Source: Paludibacteraceae bacterium (lineage in GTDB: Bacteria; Bacteroidota; Bacteroidia; Bacteroidales; Paludibacteraceae). Taken from it: a DNA stretch of 64,000 nucleotides. The stretch spans positions 1 through 64,000 of the forward strand of contig JAEERP010000007.1 in NCBI GenBank assembly GCA_016285885.1, written 5' to 3'. Position numbers and translations under genes: made by a program. Below are positions 10,201 through 19,506 of the stretch, in pieces. Every line of letters starts with the position of its first letter. Positions within the stretch are counted from its first letter, which is position 1. The notes beneath the pieces are model-generated. The model ran no database searches. It had not been told where the DNA came from and saw only the letters and a program-made list of their open reading frames with translations.

Positions 10201-10720
10201 GGTAACCCTTCTTGTAGAGTTCCTTCAAGAGGTACCACAACGTCTCGATGTATTTGTTGTCGTAGGTGATATAAGGGTTCTCGAGGTCCACCCAATAACC
10301 CATCTTCTTGGTGAGGTCGGTCCACTCCTTGGTGAACTTCATCACATTGGTACGGCAAGCCTTGTTATAGTCATCGACAGAGATCTTCTTTCCGATATCC
10401 TCTTTTGTGATGCCCAACTCCTTCTCGACGCCCAACTCGACAGGCAATCCGTGGGTATCCCAACCCGCCTTACGCTTCACGTGGAAGCCCTTCATGGTCT
10501 TGTAGCGGCAGAAGATATCCTTAATAGAGCGCGCCATCACGTGGTGGATGCCCGGCATTCCGTTTGCGGACGGCGGGCCCTCGAAGAAGACGAAGGAAGG
10601 AGCACCTTCCCTGATTTTCACACTCTTATGAAACAAATCTTTTTCCTCCCATTGCTTCAGAACCTCCTTGTTGATGTCCGAGAGGTTGAAACTGGAATGT
10701 TCAGCGAATTTCTTTGCCAT
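7289..10720 (-). CDS. ileS: Isoleucyl-tRNA synthetase
   Basis: This class I synthetase of 1143 residues charges tRNA-Ile. The HIGH signature is GIHH at residues 57-60 and the KMSKR loop is near residue 691. The long insertion between them is the CP1 editing domain, and a tRNA-binding anticodon domain follows. The length and the C-terminal region resemble the longer, eukaryote-like IleS type found across Bacteroidetes. It is preceded by queA and truB on the same strand, with 33 bp between the queA stop and the ileS start, so all three may be cotranscribed. Confidence 0.97.
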   Translation of the reverse strand: MAKKFAEHSSFNLSDINKEVLKQWEEKDLFHKSVKIREGAPSFVFFEGPPSANGMPGIHHVMARSIKDIFCRYKTMKGFHVKRKAGWDTHGLPVELGVEKELGITKEDIGKKISVDDYNKACRTNVMKFTKEWTDLTKKMGYWVDLENPYITYDNKYIETLWYLLKELYKKGYLYKGYTIQPYSPAAGTGLSSHELNQPGCYRDVKDTTVVAQFKMVDPKPEMAQFGTPYFLAWTTTPWTLSSNTALCVGPNITYVAVQSYNPYTGKPATYVLAKDLVNAHFNPKAAELALEDYKEGDKLIPFKVIAEYKGTDLVGMKYEQLFDWITPENADQAFRVIPGDYVTTEDGTGIVHIAPTFGADDAKVAKAAGIPPLQLVDKFGNLRPSVDLTGKFYLLSDLDADFVKSRINVEAYKKFEGRFVKNAYDPNLTDKDETLDISICMDMKVTDKAFKIEKHVHNYPHCWRTDKPVLYYPLDSWFIKSTKARERMMELNKTIQWKPESTGTGRFGKWLENLNDWNLSRSRYWGTPLPIWRTEEGTEEKCIGSIAELFEEIDKSIKAGFMKENPWKNFKVGDYSKENYDPKNIDLHRPYIDSVILVSDSGKPMKREADLIDVWFDSGAMPFAQQHYPFENKEVVDNGEFYPADFIAEGVDQTRGWFFTLHAISTMIKDSVAFKAVISNGLVLDKNGNKMSKRLGNAVDPFGAIEQYGSDPLRWYMITNASPWDNLKFDTDGVEEVRRKFFGTLYNTYSFFALYANVDNFTNSQPQVPMNKRPEIDRWIISLLNSLIKEVDESYNDYEPTKAGRAISIFVNDHLSNWYVRLNRKRFWGGTLTEDKLAAYQTLYTCLDTVARLMAPISPFYADQLFLDLNNATGCDKSESVHLANFPKYDESLIDKTLEERMQLAQDISSMTLSLRKKENIKVRQPLKQIMVPILAEHEQENVEAVKDLIMNEVNVKEINFVRDSAGILVKKIKPDFKKLGPKCGKNMKTVAAQLQSLSQEQIAQFEKNGSYEICLDGCCVVVDKADVEILSEDIPGWLVANNGTITIALDVTITPELQREGIAREFINRIQNIRKTSGFEITDKILIDIEKNDNVNAAVEQFKEYISSQVLANKISLVEKVANPTELDFDDFKVNIEVKKA

Positions 10721-10753
10721 TTTATTATGATACTATATCTTTTTTTGTTCGAA

Positions 10754-11803
10754 TTAGAGGATTAACATAGCGTCTCCGTAAGGGCCGAACTTATAGCCCT
10801 CCTTCAAAGCCACGTCGTAAGCGTTCATCACATAGTCATACTCGCCGAAGGCGCACACCATCATGAGGAAGGTGGAGTATGGCATGTGGAAATTGGTCAC
10901 CAGGCGATCCGCCACGGTGAAGTTGTATGGAGGGAAGATGAACTTGTTCGTCCAGCCCTCTGACGGTTTGATCAAACCATCCGTACCCACGCTGCTCTCG
11001 ACGGCGCGCAACACGGTCGTTCCGACGGCGCAGATATGTTGTCTCGCCTCGTGCGCGCGGTTCACTATCTTCGTGCACTCCTCAGAGATGGACATCTCCT
11101 CAGAATCCATTTTATGCTTCGTGAGGTCCTCCACATCGATCTCGCGGAAGTTGCCCAAGCCAGCGTGCAGGGTCAGGAAAGCGAAATCGCAGCCCTTGAT
11201 CTCCAAGCGCTTCATCAGCTCGCGGCTGAAGTGCATACCAGCGGTCGGAGCGACCACGGCACCCTCGTTCTTGGCGAAGATCGTTTGGTAACGCTCAGCG
11301 TCCTCCGGCTCGACCGGACGGTTGATGAACTTCGGCAACGGCGTCTCGCCCAATTTATAAAGGGTCTCGCGGAACTCCTCGTAGGAGCCCTCGTAGAGGA
11401 AACGGAGCGTACGTCCGCGGGAGGTGGTGTTGTCGATCACCTCGGCCACCAGCGACTCGTCCTCACCGAAATAGAGTTTATTTCCGATACGTATCTTGCG
11501 GGCAGGATCCACAAGGACATCCCAGAACTTCAGTTCATGGTTCAATTCACGGAGCAGGAAGACCTCGATCTTCGCACCGTTCTTCTCCTTGATACCATAG
11601 AGACGAGCAGGGAACACCTTCGTGTCGTTGAAGATGAACACATCCTTGTCGTCGAAATACTGGAGAATCTCCTTAAAGATTTTGTGTTCTATCTCACCCG
11701 TTTTACGGTTGAGTACCAGCAATCTAGCCTCATCCCTGTTATGGGCAGGGTAAAGAGCGATCTGCTCTTCCGGCAAGTTGAATTTGAATTTTGATAATTT
11801 CAT
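10754..11803 (-). CDS. queA: tRNA preQ1 ribosyltransferase-isomerase (first copy)
   Basis: The product is 349 residues, close to the usual QueA length. QueA transfers and isomerises the ribosyl part of S-adenosylmethionine onto preQ1 at the wobble base of tRNA, making epoxyqueuosine. Visible motifs are [11 protein letters not shown] near residue 56, [18 protein letters not shown] and [13 protein letters not shown]. Its start overlaps the truB stop by four bases (ATGA), which implies translational coupling. A second, longer QueA-like protein is encoded at 35328-36548. This one has the canonical length and sits in the conserved truB-queA neighbourhood, so it is the likelier queuosine enzyme. 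Confidence 0.93.
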   Translation of the reverse strand: MKLSKFKFNLPEEQIALYPAHNRDEARLLVLNRKTGEIEHKIFKEILQYFDDKDVFIFNDTKVFPARLYGIKEKNGAKIEVFLLRELNHELKFWDVLVDPARKIRIGNKLYFGEDESLVAEVIDNTTSRGRTLRFLYEGSYEEFRETLYKLGETPLPKFINRPVEPEDAERYQTIFAKNEGAVVAPTAGMHFSRELMKRLEIKGCDFAFLTLHAGLGNFREIDVEDLTKHKMDSEEMSISEECTKIVNRAHEARQHICAVGTTVLRAVESSVGTDGLIKPSEGWTNKFIFPPYNFTVADRLVTNFHMPYSTFLMMVCAFGEYDYVMNAYDVALKEGYKFGPYGDAMLIL

Positions 11804-12507
11804 GCAATATCGGAATTTATCTGTTCTTGTTCATTTACAATGTTTTGGAATTGTTCGAGGGAGATGCAATTCTCCACCTTGAACTCCCCCACCCTCGTAC
11901 GACGCAGCGAAGTGAGGTGCGCACCGCTCTTCAGTGCGACGCCAATGTCGCGCGCCAGGGCACGGATATAGGTGCCTTTGCTGCAAACCACGCGTATCGT
12001 GATGTACGGCAACTGGCAATCCAGCAGTTCTATCTCATCGATGACGAGCAGCTTAGGCTTCAGCTCCACCTCGTTGCCCTTGCGGGCGTAGTCGTAGGCG
12101 CGCTTCCCGTTCACCTTCACGGCCGAATAGACGGGCGGGATCTGCTGGATCTCCCCGAGGAAACTCTTCAGCGTCTCCTCCACCATCTCACGGGTGACAT
12201 GCTCCGTAGGATATTCCGCATCAATCTCCTGCTCCAAGTCGAAGGAGGGCGTAGTGGCGCCCAGCCTCAACGTGGCGACATATTCCTTCGTCTGGTACTG
12301 GAACTCTTCAATTCGCTTAGTAGCCTTCCCCGTGCATACGATCAACACGCCCGTCGCCAGTGGATCCAGCGTACCGGCGTGGCCAATCTTGAACTTCTTC
12401 ACACCCAGTTTGCGCTTGATCATATAGCGCACCTTATTGACCAGGTCGAAGGAAGTCCACTCCAATGGTTTATCGAAGCATAATATTTCCCCGTTCAAGA
12501 AATCCAT
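11800..12507 (-). CDS. truB: tRNA pseudouridine-55 synthase
   Basis: The product is 235 residues. TruB makes pseudouridine 55 in the T-loop of elongator tRNAs. The catalytic aspartate is Asp48 in [12 protein letters not shown], and KVNGKRAY and [10 protein letters not shown] are also present. The C-terminal part is short and lacks a clear PUA domain, as is common in Bacteroidetes. It sits between uppP (13 bp upstream) and queA (overlapping), a gene order conserved in this phylum. Confidence 0.95.
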   Translation of the reverse strand: MDFLNGEILCFDKPLEWTSFDLVNKVRYMIKRKLGVKKFKIGHAGTLDPLATGVLIVCTGKATKRIEEFQYQTKEYVATLRLGATTPSFDLEQEIDAEYPTEHVTREMVEETLKSFLGEIQQIPPVYSAVKVNGKRAYDYARKGNEVELKPKLLVIDEIELLDCQLPYITIRVVCSKGTYIRALARDIGVALKSGAHLTSLRRTRVGEFKVENCISLEQFQNIVNEQEQINSDIA

Positions 12508-12520
12508 TCTCCACTAATCA

Positions 12521-13321
12521 TTACGAGCACAGCACGCAGACCGCACCCACGATGAAGCAATAGACGGCGAAATAAATGAGTTTACCCTTCTTCACTATGT
12601 TAATCATCCACTTGCAAGCGAGGCAACCGAAGATGAAAGCGGTGACGAAACCCACGCAAAGCGCAAGAGGTGAGATACCACTGGCGACAGAATCATATCC
12701 ATCCTTCGCGATCTTCAAGCAATCCAGCAAGGCCTCTCCAAGTATCGGAGGAATGACCATCAGGAAAGAGAACTGCGCCAGGTTTTCCTTCTTGTTACCC
12801 AACAAGAGACCCGTGGCGATCGTGGAGCCGGAGCGGGACAAACCTGGCATCACGGCACATGCCTGCGCCAAACCGATGACGAAAGCGTCCAATTTGGAAA
12901 TCTCCTCCTTCTGACGAGGCTTGGCGAAATATGCGAAAGCCAACAACGCGGCAGTCAAGAAAAGCATTAGACCCACAAGGAACAATCCGGAGCCGAAGAA
13001 CTCCTCCACCGTATCCTTGAAGAAAACACCCACGATACCCACAGGAATCATGGAGATAAGTATGTTGACGAAATACTTCATCTCGTCGTTCCACTGGAAC
13101 TTCAAGACGCCCTTGAAAAGCCAAACAACCTCTTTCCACAGGATCACCAACGTGCTCAACACCGTGGCGACATGCACAGCGATGGTGAACATCAGGTTGG
13201 ACTCACCGTCCTCCAAACCGAAAAGATAGGAACCTATGGTCAAGTGACCACTACTACTAACGGGAAGATACTCCGTCAAACCTTGGATAATACCCAATAC
13301 TAAAGCCTGTAACCAATCCAT
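12521..13321 (-). CDS. uppP: Undecaprenyl-diphosphatase
   Basis: The product is 266 residues with about seven or eight membrane helices. The enzyme dephosphorylates undecaprenyl pyrophosphate at the membrane to recycle the lipid carrier for peptidoglycan and surface glycans, and it confers bacitracin tolerance. Both signature regions are present: [13 protein letters not shown] near the N-terminus, with the catalytic Glu17, and [10 protein letters not shown] around residue 160. A GTG lies directly before the ATG; the ATG is taken as start. It is 19 bp after the DUF3098 gene on the same strand. Confidence 0.95.
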   Translation of the reverse strand: MDWLQALVLGIIQGLTEYLPVSSSGHLTIGSYLFGLEDGESNLMFTIAVHVATVLSTLVILWKEVVWLFKGVLKFQWNDEMKYFVNILISMIPVGIVGVFFKDTVEEFFGSGLFLVGLMLFLTAALLAFAYFAKPRQKEEISKLDAFVIGLAQACAVMPGLSRSGSTIATGLLLGNKKENLAQFSFLMVIPPILGEALLDCLKIAKDGYDSVASGISPLALCVGFVTAFIFGCLACKWMINIVKKGKLIYFAVYCFIVGAVCVLCS

Positions 13322-13340
13322 CACACCAAGTCTCCCCTAA

Positions 13341-13712
13341 TTATTTTTTCAACTTACGAAGGGTTCTCTTCCCGCTAAAAGACGCTCGGGAAGAGTTCGC
13401 ATCACCTCCTGCCTCCAACAACTCAGGTCCATCATTATCATCCTCTGGACGCGCATAAGAATCCTCACTGAAAGTCTTTTTGCTTCTGCGTACCCATATG
13501 ATGGCGAAGATCTCGAAGAAGAAACCAATCATCATAATGATCGGCGCCACCGTGATCCTCATCGAACTGAAGATTTCCGGGTTATAGGAAACACCATCAT
13601 TACTTCCACCACCAAGCATGCAAATACACCCAATCAAAATGATAACAAAACCAACCACCAAGAGACGTAGGTTCTCTTTAGGCAACGCGAAATTTTCTTC
13701 TACTAAAACCAT
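13341..13712 (-). CDS. DUF3098 membrane protein
   Basis: The product is 123 residues with two membrane helices (about 17-36 and 57-80) and a charged, disordered C-terminus. It matches the small DUF3098 family found between ftsX and uppP in Bacteroidetes. The function is unknown; the position suggests an envelope or division role. An open frame continues upstream to a TTG at 13742, but the ATG at 13712 puts the start at the usual distance before the first helix. Confidence 0.8.
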   Translation of the reverse strand: MVLVEENFALPKENLRLLVVGFVIILIGCICMLGGGSNDGVSYNPEIFSSMRITVAPIIMMIGFFFEIFAIIWVRRSKKTFSEDSYARPEDDNDGPELLEAGGDANSSRASFSGKRTLRKLKK

Positions 13713-13748
13713 TTCTTTATTATAAATTTTTATTTGTCCCAAACGATA

Positions 13749-14630
13749 TTAGAGGTAATACAAATCATCCACCTGCTGCTTCAGATACTTGCTCACCGCA
13801 CGGTGCGTAGCCACACATGTGATAATGATGCTGAAGACGAATATGCTGCCCAACACGACGATGTAGAGCATCGGGTCGCTCGTCATTCCCTCCAGACTTG
13901 GCGGGAAATCATCCTTCAGCAGATAGCCCAACCCCATCAGATATATGGTCGCCAACACGAACGCCGCCATGGCGATGACAAGGCTCTGCAAGATATACGG
14001 ACGGCGCACAAAGCCTTTCGAGGCGCCCACCAAGGTCATCGTATGGATAAGGAAACGATCCGAGTGGATCAACAGCTGTATCGTGTTACTAATCAGCACA
14101 TAGGAGATCAACAACAACACCGCCGCCGTACAGAAGAGCACGGAAACCAATTTCTGAATGTTATTACCAATACGGTCAATCATACTCTCTTGGTAATCAA
14201 CACGATCCACACACTCGAAGAGCTGGATGGTCTGGACAATCGGCAGGATACTGTCATTATTCGCAAAGGAGGCATTCATGCTCACCTCAATCATATCATT
14301 GATTCGATCGATCTCCATGTCCTTGTACTCTTCCGGGTCCTCACCGATATCCTCGCAAAGTTCCTCGATGGCGGTCGCCTTGTCGATGAACTTCACCTTT
14401 TTGGCATAGGGTTGCGAAGCCAAATACTTCTCCAAGTTCACGCGGGACTCCTCCGTTGTGTTCTTCTGCAGGAATACAGTCAACGACACACTCTCTAAAA
14501 CGTAGGTAGACAACGTTTTAGACATGAAACCAACAAATATGATACATCCTAGGAGAAAGAGTACGATTGATATGCTAATCGCCGACGTTAACTTCGAATT
14601 AAAGAATCTATGTTTCGCTTTCTTTTTCAT
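13749..14630 (-). CDS. ftsX: Cell division protein FtsX
   Basis: The product is 293 residues with four membrane helices: one near residues 15-38 and three in the C-terminal third. A large periplasmic domain lies between helices one and two. This is the FtsX permease layout. With the ATPase FtsE, FtsX regulates peptidoglycan hydrolases at the septum. ftsE is not adjacent, which is usual in Bacteroidetes. The gene heads the ftsX-DUF3098-uppP-truB-queA run. Confidence 0.9.
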   Translation of the reverse strand: MKKKAKHRFFNSKLTSAISISIVLFLLGCIIFVGFMSKTLSTYVLESVSLTVFLQKNTTEESRVNLEKYLASQPYAKKVKFIDKATAIEELCEDIGEDPEEYKDMEIDRINDMIEVSMNASFANNDSILPIVQTIQLFECVDRVDYQESMIDRIGNNIQKLVSVLFCTAAVLLLISYVLISNTIQLLIHSDRFLIHTMTLVGASKGFVRRPYILQSLVIAMAAFVLATIYLMGLGYLLKDDFPPSLEGMTSDPMLYIVVLGSIFVFSIIITCVATHRAVSKYLKQQVDDLYYL

Positions 14631-14774
14631 CAGATACTATACACCCAAATTTTCCGCAAAAAAAGCAACAAATATCCTCTCATGGAAATAATTAATGTTA
14701 AAAAACATTAACTGCGCTTTTTTAGGGCAATAGAAAGCGGCCCTTCCACTGGGGGAAGAAGGGGGGCGAAGGAG

Positions 14775-15239
14775 TTACTTCAAGTCTTCCACCGAGACAT
14801 GAGGAGGCAAGAATGTGGTGATGTCCTTGCCGTAGCGGATCAGGTCACGCACCACGGTAGAGCTGATGAAGGAGTGTTGCGGCTCCGTGAAGAGGAGGAC
14901 CGTATCGATACCCGACAGACGACGGTTGGCATCGGCGATGGTCTTCTCGTACTCGAAGTCCTGGATGGAGCGGATGCCCCTGAGAATGATGTCAGCGTTG
15001 ACCTCCCGTGCGAAGTCGACCGTCAAGGAGTCGTAGCTCTTCACAGAGACATGCGGCTCGTCACAAAATGCTTTAGAGATGATCTTATACCGTTGCTCGA
15101 CGGAGAAGAGTGACTTCTTCGCATCATTCACACCTATGGCGATCACCACCTCGTCCACGAAATTCAAGGCGCGCTTCACGACAGAATAGTGCCCTATCGT
15201 AAATGGATCGAAACTACCAGGAAATACAGCTATTTTCAT
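14775..15239 (-). CDS. coaD: Phosphopantetheine adenylyltransferase
   Basis: The product is 154 residues. CoaD carries out the penultimate step of coenzyme A synthesis: ATP plus 4'-phosphopantetheine gives dephospho-CoA. The nucleotidyltransferase signature is [10 protein letters not shown] (TIGH at 14-17). The second motif is ISSTVVRDL near the C-terminus. It is transcribed from its own -7 box 15 nt upstream and ends before ftsX. Confidence 0.95.
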   Translation of the reverse strand: MKIAVFPGSFDPFTIGHYSVVKRALNFVDEVVIAIGVNDAKKSLFSVEQRYKIISKAFCDEPHVSVKSYDSLTVDFAREVNADIILRGIRSIQDFEYEKTIADANRRLSGIDTVLLFTEPQHSFISSTVVRDLIRYGKDITTFLPPHVSVEDLK

Positions 15240-15253
15240 CTCTTTTTTTTTTG

Positions 15254-15261
15254 CAAAGGTA
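15254..15261 (-). promoter_or_regulatory. -7 promoter box of coaD
   Basis: TACCTTTG on the minus strand is a perfect TAnnTTTG box ending 15 nt before the coaD start codon, implying a very short leader. No clear -33 box is seen. Confidence 0.55.
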
Positions 15262-15429
15262 CAAATAATATGTTAAAAAACATACTATCAGGAAGAAACA
15301 TCACATTTTGTGTCATGACATTTACAATTTTACGATTTACGATTTACTATTCCATAGATATGGAAAAGTTGATCGTATGCTGACAGATTATGGGCAACGT
15401 CTATGATTCTCATTGATAACATTTAACAT

Positions 15430-16560
15430 TTAATCATTCACCATCATCAACTCCTCCATCACCGCATCTGAGACGAATAGCCCCTGCTCCGTCAGAAAGA
15501 GTCGGTCCGACGCGCGACGAAGCAAGCCTCTATCAATGAACGGTTGCGCCTGCCTCATACAATAGGAGACATAAGGTTCACCGAACCGCTCCGAAAGGTG
15601 TTTCAAATCCATTCCCGCAATGGTGCGCAACGAAGTGATGACATAGTCGTTGTAGGAGGAGGTCTCATCCAGCACCTCCAATTCATAGTAGGGTTCTCCC
15701 GAGCGAATGGCTTCGATGTAGCGGCGCGTGTTGGAGATATTCCATCGTCTATCCTTGCCGTCGAACGAATGGGCGGCCGGACCCGCACCCAAGTAAGGCG
15801 TGCCGTCCCAATAGGAGGAGTTGTGCCGCGCATGACAACCCGGCCGCGCGAAATTGGAGATCTCATACTGCTGGATACCAGCCTCTTGCAGCATGGAGCG
15901 AAGCAGATGGAACATCTCGACGCTCTGCTCCTCGTCCACCTCACGCACCTCCCCCTTCTGCAACATCCTGTAGATCTTCGTCCCCTCCTCGTAAGTCAGG
16001 TGGTAGGCGGAGATGTGCGGGACATCCAGTTCGATGGCTTGGCGCAGGTTATCCTCCCAAGCGGAGAGGGTCTGGTTCGGCAGACCGTAGATAAGGTCGA
16101 TACTGATGTTCGTGAAACCGTGCGACTGGCAACGACGCACCGCCGCCTTTGCCTCCTCCGCCGTATGCCTGCGGTTCAAGAGGGTCAGGTCATCGTCGTG
16201 GAAGCTTTGGATACCAATGCTCAAGCGGTTAATGGGGAAACGTTTCAGCGACGTCAGGAAAGCATCGGAGAGGTCGTCCGGGTTCGCCTCCAGCGTCACC
16301 TCCTCGAAGGCGCAAGGGTAATTCGCCCCCACGGCAGAGAAGATTTTGGAGAGCTCGTCCGGGCGCAGGAGCGAAGGCGTACCGCCCCCGAAGTAGAGCG
16401 TCTTCACAGTCTCCCCCCGCAGGTAGTCCCGACGCTCGGTCAACTCCGCACAGATAGCCTCGACCAGCTCGGAACGGTTGCCGTCGAACGTGGAGGAGTA
16501 GAAGTCGCAATAGACGCAACGGCTCCTACAGAGCGGAATATGGATGTAGATGCCAGCCAT
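15430..16560 (-). CDS. hemW: HemW-like radical SAM heme chaperone
   Basis: The product is 376 residues. The radical SAM cysteines are C11, C15 and C18 in the PLCRSRCVYC motif, that is CX3CX2C. The F following the last C region and the GGGTPS motif (about residue 59) are also typical. The C-terminal HemN-like domain is present. HemW binds heme and helps deliver it to respiratory proteins. It is often misannotated as coproporphyrinogen oxidase, but the extra Cys typical of HemN is absent. It ends the minus-strand block. Confidence 0.92.
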   Translation of the reverse strand: MAGIYIHIPLCRSRCVYCDFYSSTFDGNRSELVEAICAELTERRDYLRGETVKTLYFGGGTPSLLRPDELSKIFSAVGANYPCAFEEVTLEANPDDLSDAFLTSLKRFPINRLSIGIQSFHDDDLTLLNRRHTAEEAKAAVRRCQSHGFTNISIDLIYGLPNQTLSAWEDNLRQAIELDVPHISAYHLTYEEGTKIYRMLQKGEVREVDEEQSVEMFHLLRSMLQEAGIQQYEISNFARPGCHARHNSSYWDGTPYLGAGPAAHSFDGKDRRWNISNTRRYIEAIRSGEPYYELEVLDETSSYNDYVITSLRTIAGMDLKHLSERFGEPYVSYCMRQAQPFIDRGLLRRASDRLFLTEQGLFVSDAVMEELMMVND

Positions 16561-16605
16561 GACGCGAAGATAGTAAAAATAGGGGCCAGGAAGACAAACG
16601 TTTTA

Positions 16606-16908
16606 CTATAGAGACTTAACCTCCTCAACGAAAGCGTACAAAGGCAAATTCGTCATCCAATCCTGCCTGTCTAGATCCTTCATTGATAATCGAATAGCTT
16701 TTAAATCGGGTTGTTTATTAACAATTGCCCTTAATGATTTGGAATAGACATTCTCCTCCGCCCTCACCTCCACAGGGAAAACAGAAGACTTTCCTTGAAT
16801 CACAAAATCCACCTCCAAATGGGCATCCTCCGACGAGTAATAAAAAGGATTTATGCCGTTGCAGATCAACGAATCACACACAAATAATTCCGTAAAAGCA
16901 CCCTTATA
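16606..16908 (-). pseudogene. C-terminal relic of an AAA ATPase with DUF4143
   Basis: About 100 codons remain. They encode the KGAFTELFV segment, then NPFYYSSEDAHLEVDFVIQ and FPVEVRAEENVYSKSLR. These are the conserved end of the large Bacteroidales ATPase family with a PD-(D/E)XK-like DUF4143 domain. The N-terminal P-loop ATPase is missing, and an in-frame stop lies just upstream near 16912. The gene is therefore dead unless an internal ATG (16881) is used. Confidence 0.75.
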
Positions 16909-16922
16909 TTACAATAAACACA

Positions 16923-17011
16923 ACATTTTTCGGGACGATAATAACATTTTTTAACACACTTTTCGGGACGACAAAACGCTCCAACCATACACTTTTCGGA
17001 ACGAATATAAC
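16923..17011. repeat. Three direct repeats with 33-bp period
   Basis: Copies begin at 16923, 16956 and 16989. Each contains TTTTCGGGACGA, or one variant with GGAACGA, followed by an AT-rich AANATAAC. They lie directly upstream of the ATPase relic. They could be old operator sites or a remnant of tandem slippage. Three units with near-identical spacers are not a CRISPR array. Confidence 0.7.
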
Positions 17012-17033
17012 ATCTCCAATTGGTTGCACCCCC

Positions 17034-17140
17034 TCACCCAAGGCGTTGCCATTGGGATGTATTTGTTCCAGCCTTTCAGGCTGACCGGTACACACATGCA
17101 TTGGTACCCTTCCGAGACGTACGAGCGTGCGTCTCTACAA
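17034..17140. repeat. Degenerate dispersed repeat and hairpin
   Basis: The AGGCGTTGCC...CCTTTCAGGCTG core is a diverged copy of the element that occurs as an inverted pair around the second queA gene (35163 and 36540). It is followed by a small hairpin, GAGACG (17114-17119) with CGTCTC (17130-17135). A perfect 12-bp relative of that hairpin lies at 41593-41620. Confidence 0.5.
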
Positions 17141-17165
17141 ATGCAGGGAAAACACCAAACGTCCG

Positions 17166-17196
17166 TTTGCGCAAACGAAAATTTTACATAACTTTG
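17166..17196 (+). promoter_or_regulatory. Promoter of yraN-sufS-sufE
   Basis: TTTG (17166-17169), 19 nt, then TAACTTTG (17189-17196) is a full Bacteroidales promoter match. The start site would be near 17204, with a leader of about 37 nt before yraN. Confidence 0.7.
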
Positions 17197-17240
17197 CGTC
17201 ATCATTCAATTTTATTATTAACCTGTTTATTTGTGGAATC

Positions 17241-17603
17241 ATGGCAGAACATAACGAATTAGGCCTATTAGGCGAAGAGAAAGCAGTGGAATACCTCTCG
17301 GCGAAAGGGTACACGATCAGGCATCGGAACTGGCGAAGCGGCAAGCTGGAGTTGGACATCGTGGCGGAAAAGGACGGCACTTTGGTGGTCGTGGAGGTGC
17401 GGACCAGACGGGACAACTATCTTTTAGCGCCTGCGGAGACCGTGAACAAGACGAAGATGCGCAACACCATCATGGCGGCGGAAGCCTACATCTTCAAATT
17501 CAACATCATGATGCCTACCCAGTTCGACATCCTCTCCGTCGTCGTCGGTGCCCAGAACAGTTCATTCAAAATCGAACACATAGAAGATGCATTTTTACCA
17601 TAA
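17241..17603 (+). CDS. YraN/UPF0102 family endonuclease-like protein
   Basis: The product is 120 residues, the usual size for the family. It has the restriction-endonuclease-like core: E13, then ELDIVAEKDGTLVVVEVRTR with D39 and E52. The second motif reads EVR where the usual form is EVK, so the basic residue is arginine. The role is unproven; relatives are linked to DNA processing or repair. An in-frame ATG at 17127 lies upstream of the promoter, so the start at 17241 is preferred. It ends 61 bp before sufS. Confidence 0.85.
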   Translation: MAEHNELGLLGEEKAVEYLSAKGYTIRHRNWRSGKLELDIVAEKDGTLVVVEVRTRRDNYLLAPAETVNKTKMRNTIMAAEAYIFKFNIMMPTQFDILSVVVGAQNSSFKIEHIEDAFLP

Positions 17604-17664
17604 GGAGATATTGGATTGGCACTTTTTTAATACATTCGCGCAAAATATAAAAAACGATAGCAAG

Positions 17665-18891
17665 ATGAGTATCAACATAGAAAAAATCAGGGAGGACTTC
17701 CCTATTCTGAAGAAAGAGATATACGGCAAACCGCTTGTCTACATGGACAATGCGGCGACGACCCAAAAACCGCTCTGCGTGGTGGAGAAGATCAGCGAGA
17801 ACTATCTGAACCACAACGCAAACATCCATCGCGGCGTGCATTTTCTGAGCCAAGAGGCGACAGAAGCCCACGAAGCGGCCCGCGAAACCGTGAGGAAGTT
17901 CATCAACGCGAAATATGCCCGCGAGATCATCTTCACCCGCGGCACGACCGAAGCCATCAACCTGGTGGTCTCCTCCTTCTGCAGAAGCCAATGCAAGGAC
18001 GGTGACGAGGTCATCATCACGCAGATGGAGCACCACTCCAACATTGTCCCTTGGCAACTGCAGCAACAAGATCGGGACATCCGCTTGAAGGTCATCCCTT
18101 TCGATGCGGACGGTGTGCTGCAAGTGGACCAGCTGGACCAACTCATCACGGAAAAGACAAAATTCATATCCGTGACGCACGTCTCCAATGCGCTCGGAAC
18201 GGTGAACCCAGTGAGGGAAATCATCCAGAAAGCGCATGCACACGGCATCCCCGTACTGGTGGACGGTGCGCAATCGGTACCACACATGCCGATCGACGTG
18301 CAGGAGCTCGACGCAGACTTCTACGTCTTTTCCGGGCATAAGATCTACGGACCGACAGGCATCGGCGTGCTCTACGGTAAAGAGGCTTGGCTCGACAAAC
18401 TACCTCCTTACCAAGGCGGTGGCGAGATGATCAAGAAGGTGACCTTCGAAAAGACCACCTTCAACGAGCTGCCATTCAAGTTCGAGGCCGGCACACCCGA
18501 CTACATCGGCTCTACAGCCTTGGCGGCGGCGTTGAACTACGTCAGCAAAATAGGCATGGCGAACATCGCGGAGCATGAGCAGCAGCTGGTCAGATACGCC
18601 AAGGAGAAGCTGAGCGGAATCGAGCACATACGATTCATCGGCAATGCGAAGGAACGGAGCGGACTCATCTCGTTCCTCGTCGGCGATATCCACCCATACG
18701 ACCTCGGCTCCATCCTCGACAAACTCGGCATCGCAGTGCGCACCGGCCATCACTGTGCGGAGCCCGTCATGACAGCGTTCGGCATCGAGGGAACCGTGCG
18801 GGCATCCTTCGGACTCTATAACACCGAAGAGGAGATCGACACCCTCGTGGCAGGCGTGGAACGTGCCGCGAAAATGTTCGGAAGAAGATAA
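17665..18891 (+). CDS. sufS: SufS-type cysteine desulfurase
   Basis: The product is 408 residues. This PLP enzyme removes sulfur from cysteine, giving alanine and an enzyme persulfide for iron-sulfur cluster assembly. With this start the PLP lysine (SGHKIYG) is residue 226 and the catalytic cysteine (TGHHCAEP) is residue 364. Both equal the E. coli SufS numbering, which supports the choice over an upstream ATG at 17587 that overlaps yraN. sufE follows by 21 bp. The remaining suf genes (sufBCD) are not in the window. Confidence 0.95.
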   Translation: MSINIEKIREDFPILKKEIYGKPLVYMDNAATTQKPLCVVEKISENYLNHNANIHRGVHFLSQEATEAHEAARETVRKFINAKYAREIIFTRGTTEAINLVVSSFCRSQCKDGDEVIITQMEHHSNIVPWQLQQQDRDIRLKVIPFDADGVLQVDQLDQLITEKTKFISVTHVSNALGTVNPVREIIQKAHAHGIPVLVDGAQSVPHMPIDVQELDADFYVFSGHKIYGPTGIGVLYGKEAWLDKLPPYQGGGEMIKKVTFEKTTFNELPFKFEAGTPDYIGSTALAAALNYVSKIGMANIAEHEQQLVRYAKEKLSGIEHIRFIGNAKERSGLISFLVGDIHPYDLGSILDKLGIAVRTGHHCAEPVMTAFGIEGTVRASFGLYNTEEEIDTLVAGVERAAKMFGRR

Positions 18892-18912
18892 AGAAGACTA
18901 AACACATACACC

Positions 18913-19341
18913 ATGACAATAGCGGAGAAACAAGAAGAGATCATCTCGGAGTTCGAATTCCTCGACGATTGGTTGGACAAGTACCAGCAGATCATCGACA
19001 AGGGCATGTCTAACCCAGGCATCGACCCGCAATACAAAACGGACGAGTACCTCATCGAGGGATGTCAGAGCAAGGTGTGGGTCTATGCGGAATACAAGGA
19101 CGGCCTGGTCTATTACCAAGGCGAGAGCAACACCGACATCGCCGGGGGCATCGTCGCCATGCTGGTCGAAGTGATGTCCGGGCACACCCCAGACGAGATA
19201 CTGGAGACCGACCTCTACTTCATCGACAAGATAGGGTTGAAAGAGCACCTTTCCCCCACCCGATCCAACGGAATGCTCGCCATGGTGAAGCAGATGAGGA
19301 TGTACGCCTTGGCCTTCAAATCGAAGAGATGCGAGGATTGA
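18913..19341 (+). CDS. sufE: SufE sulfur acceptor
   Basis: The product is 142 residues. SufE accepts the persulfide from SufS and passes it to the SufBCD scaffold. The acceptor cysteine is Cys51 in IEGCQSKVW, the family signature. Conserved SDADIxxG-like and MSGxTPxEI segments follow. It is directly downstream of sufS and almost certainly cotranscribed with it. Confidence 0.95.
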   Translation: MTIAEKQEEIISEFEFLDDWLDKYQQIIDKGMSNPGIDPQYKTDEYLIEGCQSKVWVYAEYKDGLVYYQGESNTDIAGGIVAMLVEVMSGHTPDEILETDLYFIDKIGLKEHLSPTRSNGMLAMVKQMRMYALAFKSKRCED

Positions 19342-19506
19342 GGAACTTTTCGACCGAATCAACGCCAGAAAAATAGGGACAAATTCTCTTTCAAGACATT
19401 TGTCATTCCGCATTTTGTTAATAACTCGGTTCCTAAAAATTTCATATCTCCACCGCAGATGACTATATTAGCGGGAACGAATATGAACTAACAAAACGCC
19501 AAAACA

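Noticed and set aside
9662..10765. A 367-codon open frame on the plus strand
   Set aside because: It lies antisense to ileS, whose protein is clearly conserved. It has no recognisable motifs.
16923..17011. A CRISPR array
   Set aside because: There are only three units, the period is 33 bp and the between-unit bases are too short and too similar to be spacers. No cas genes are near.
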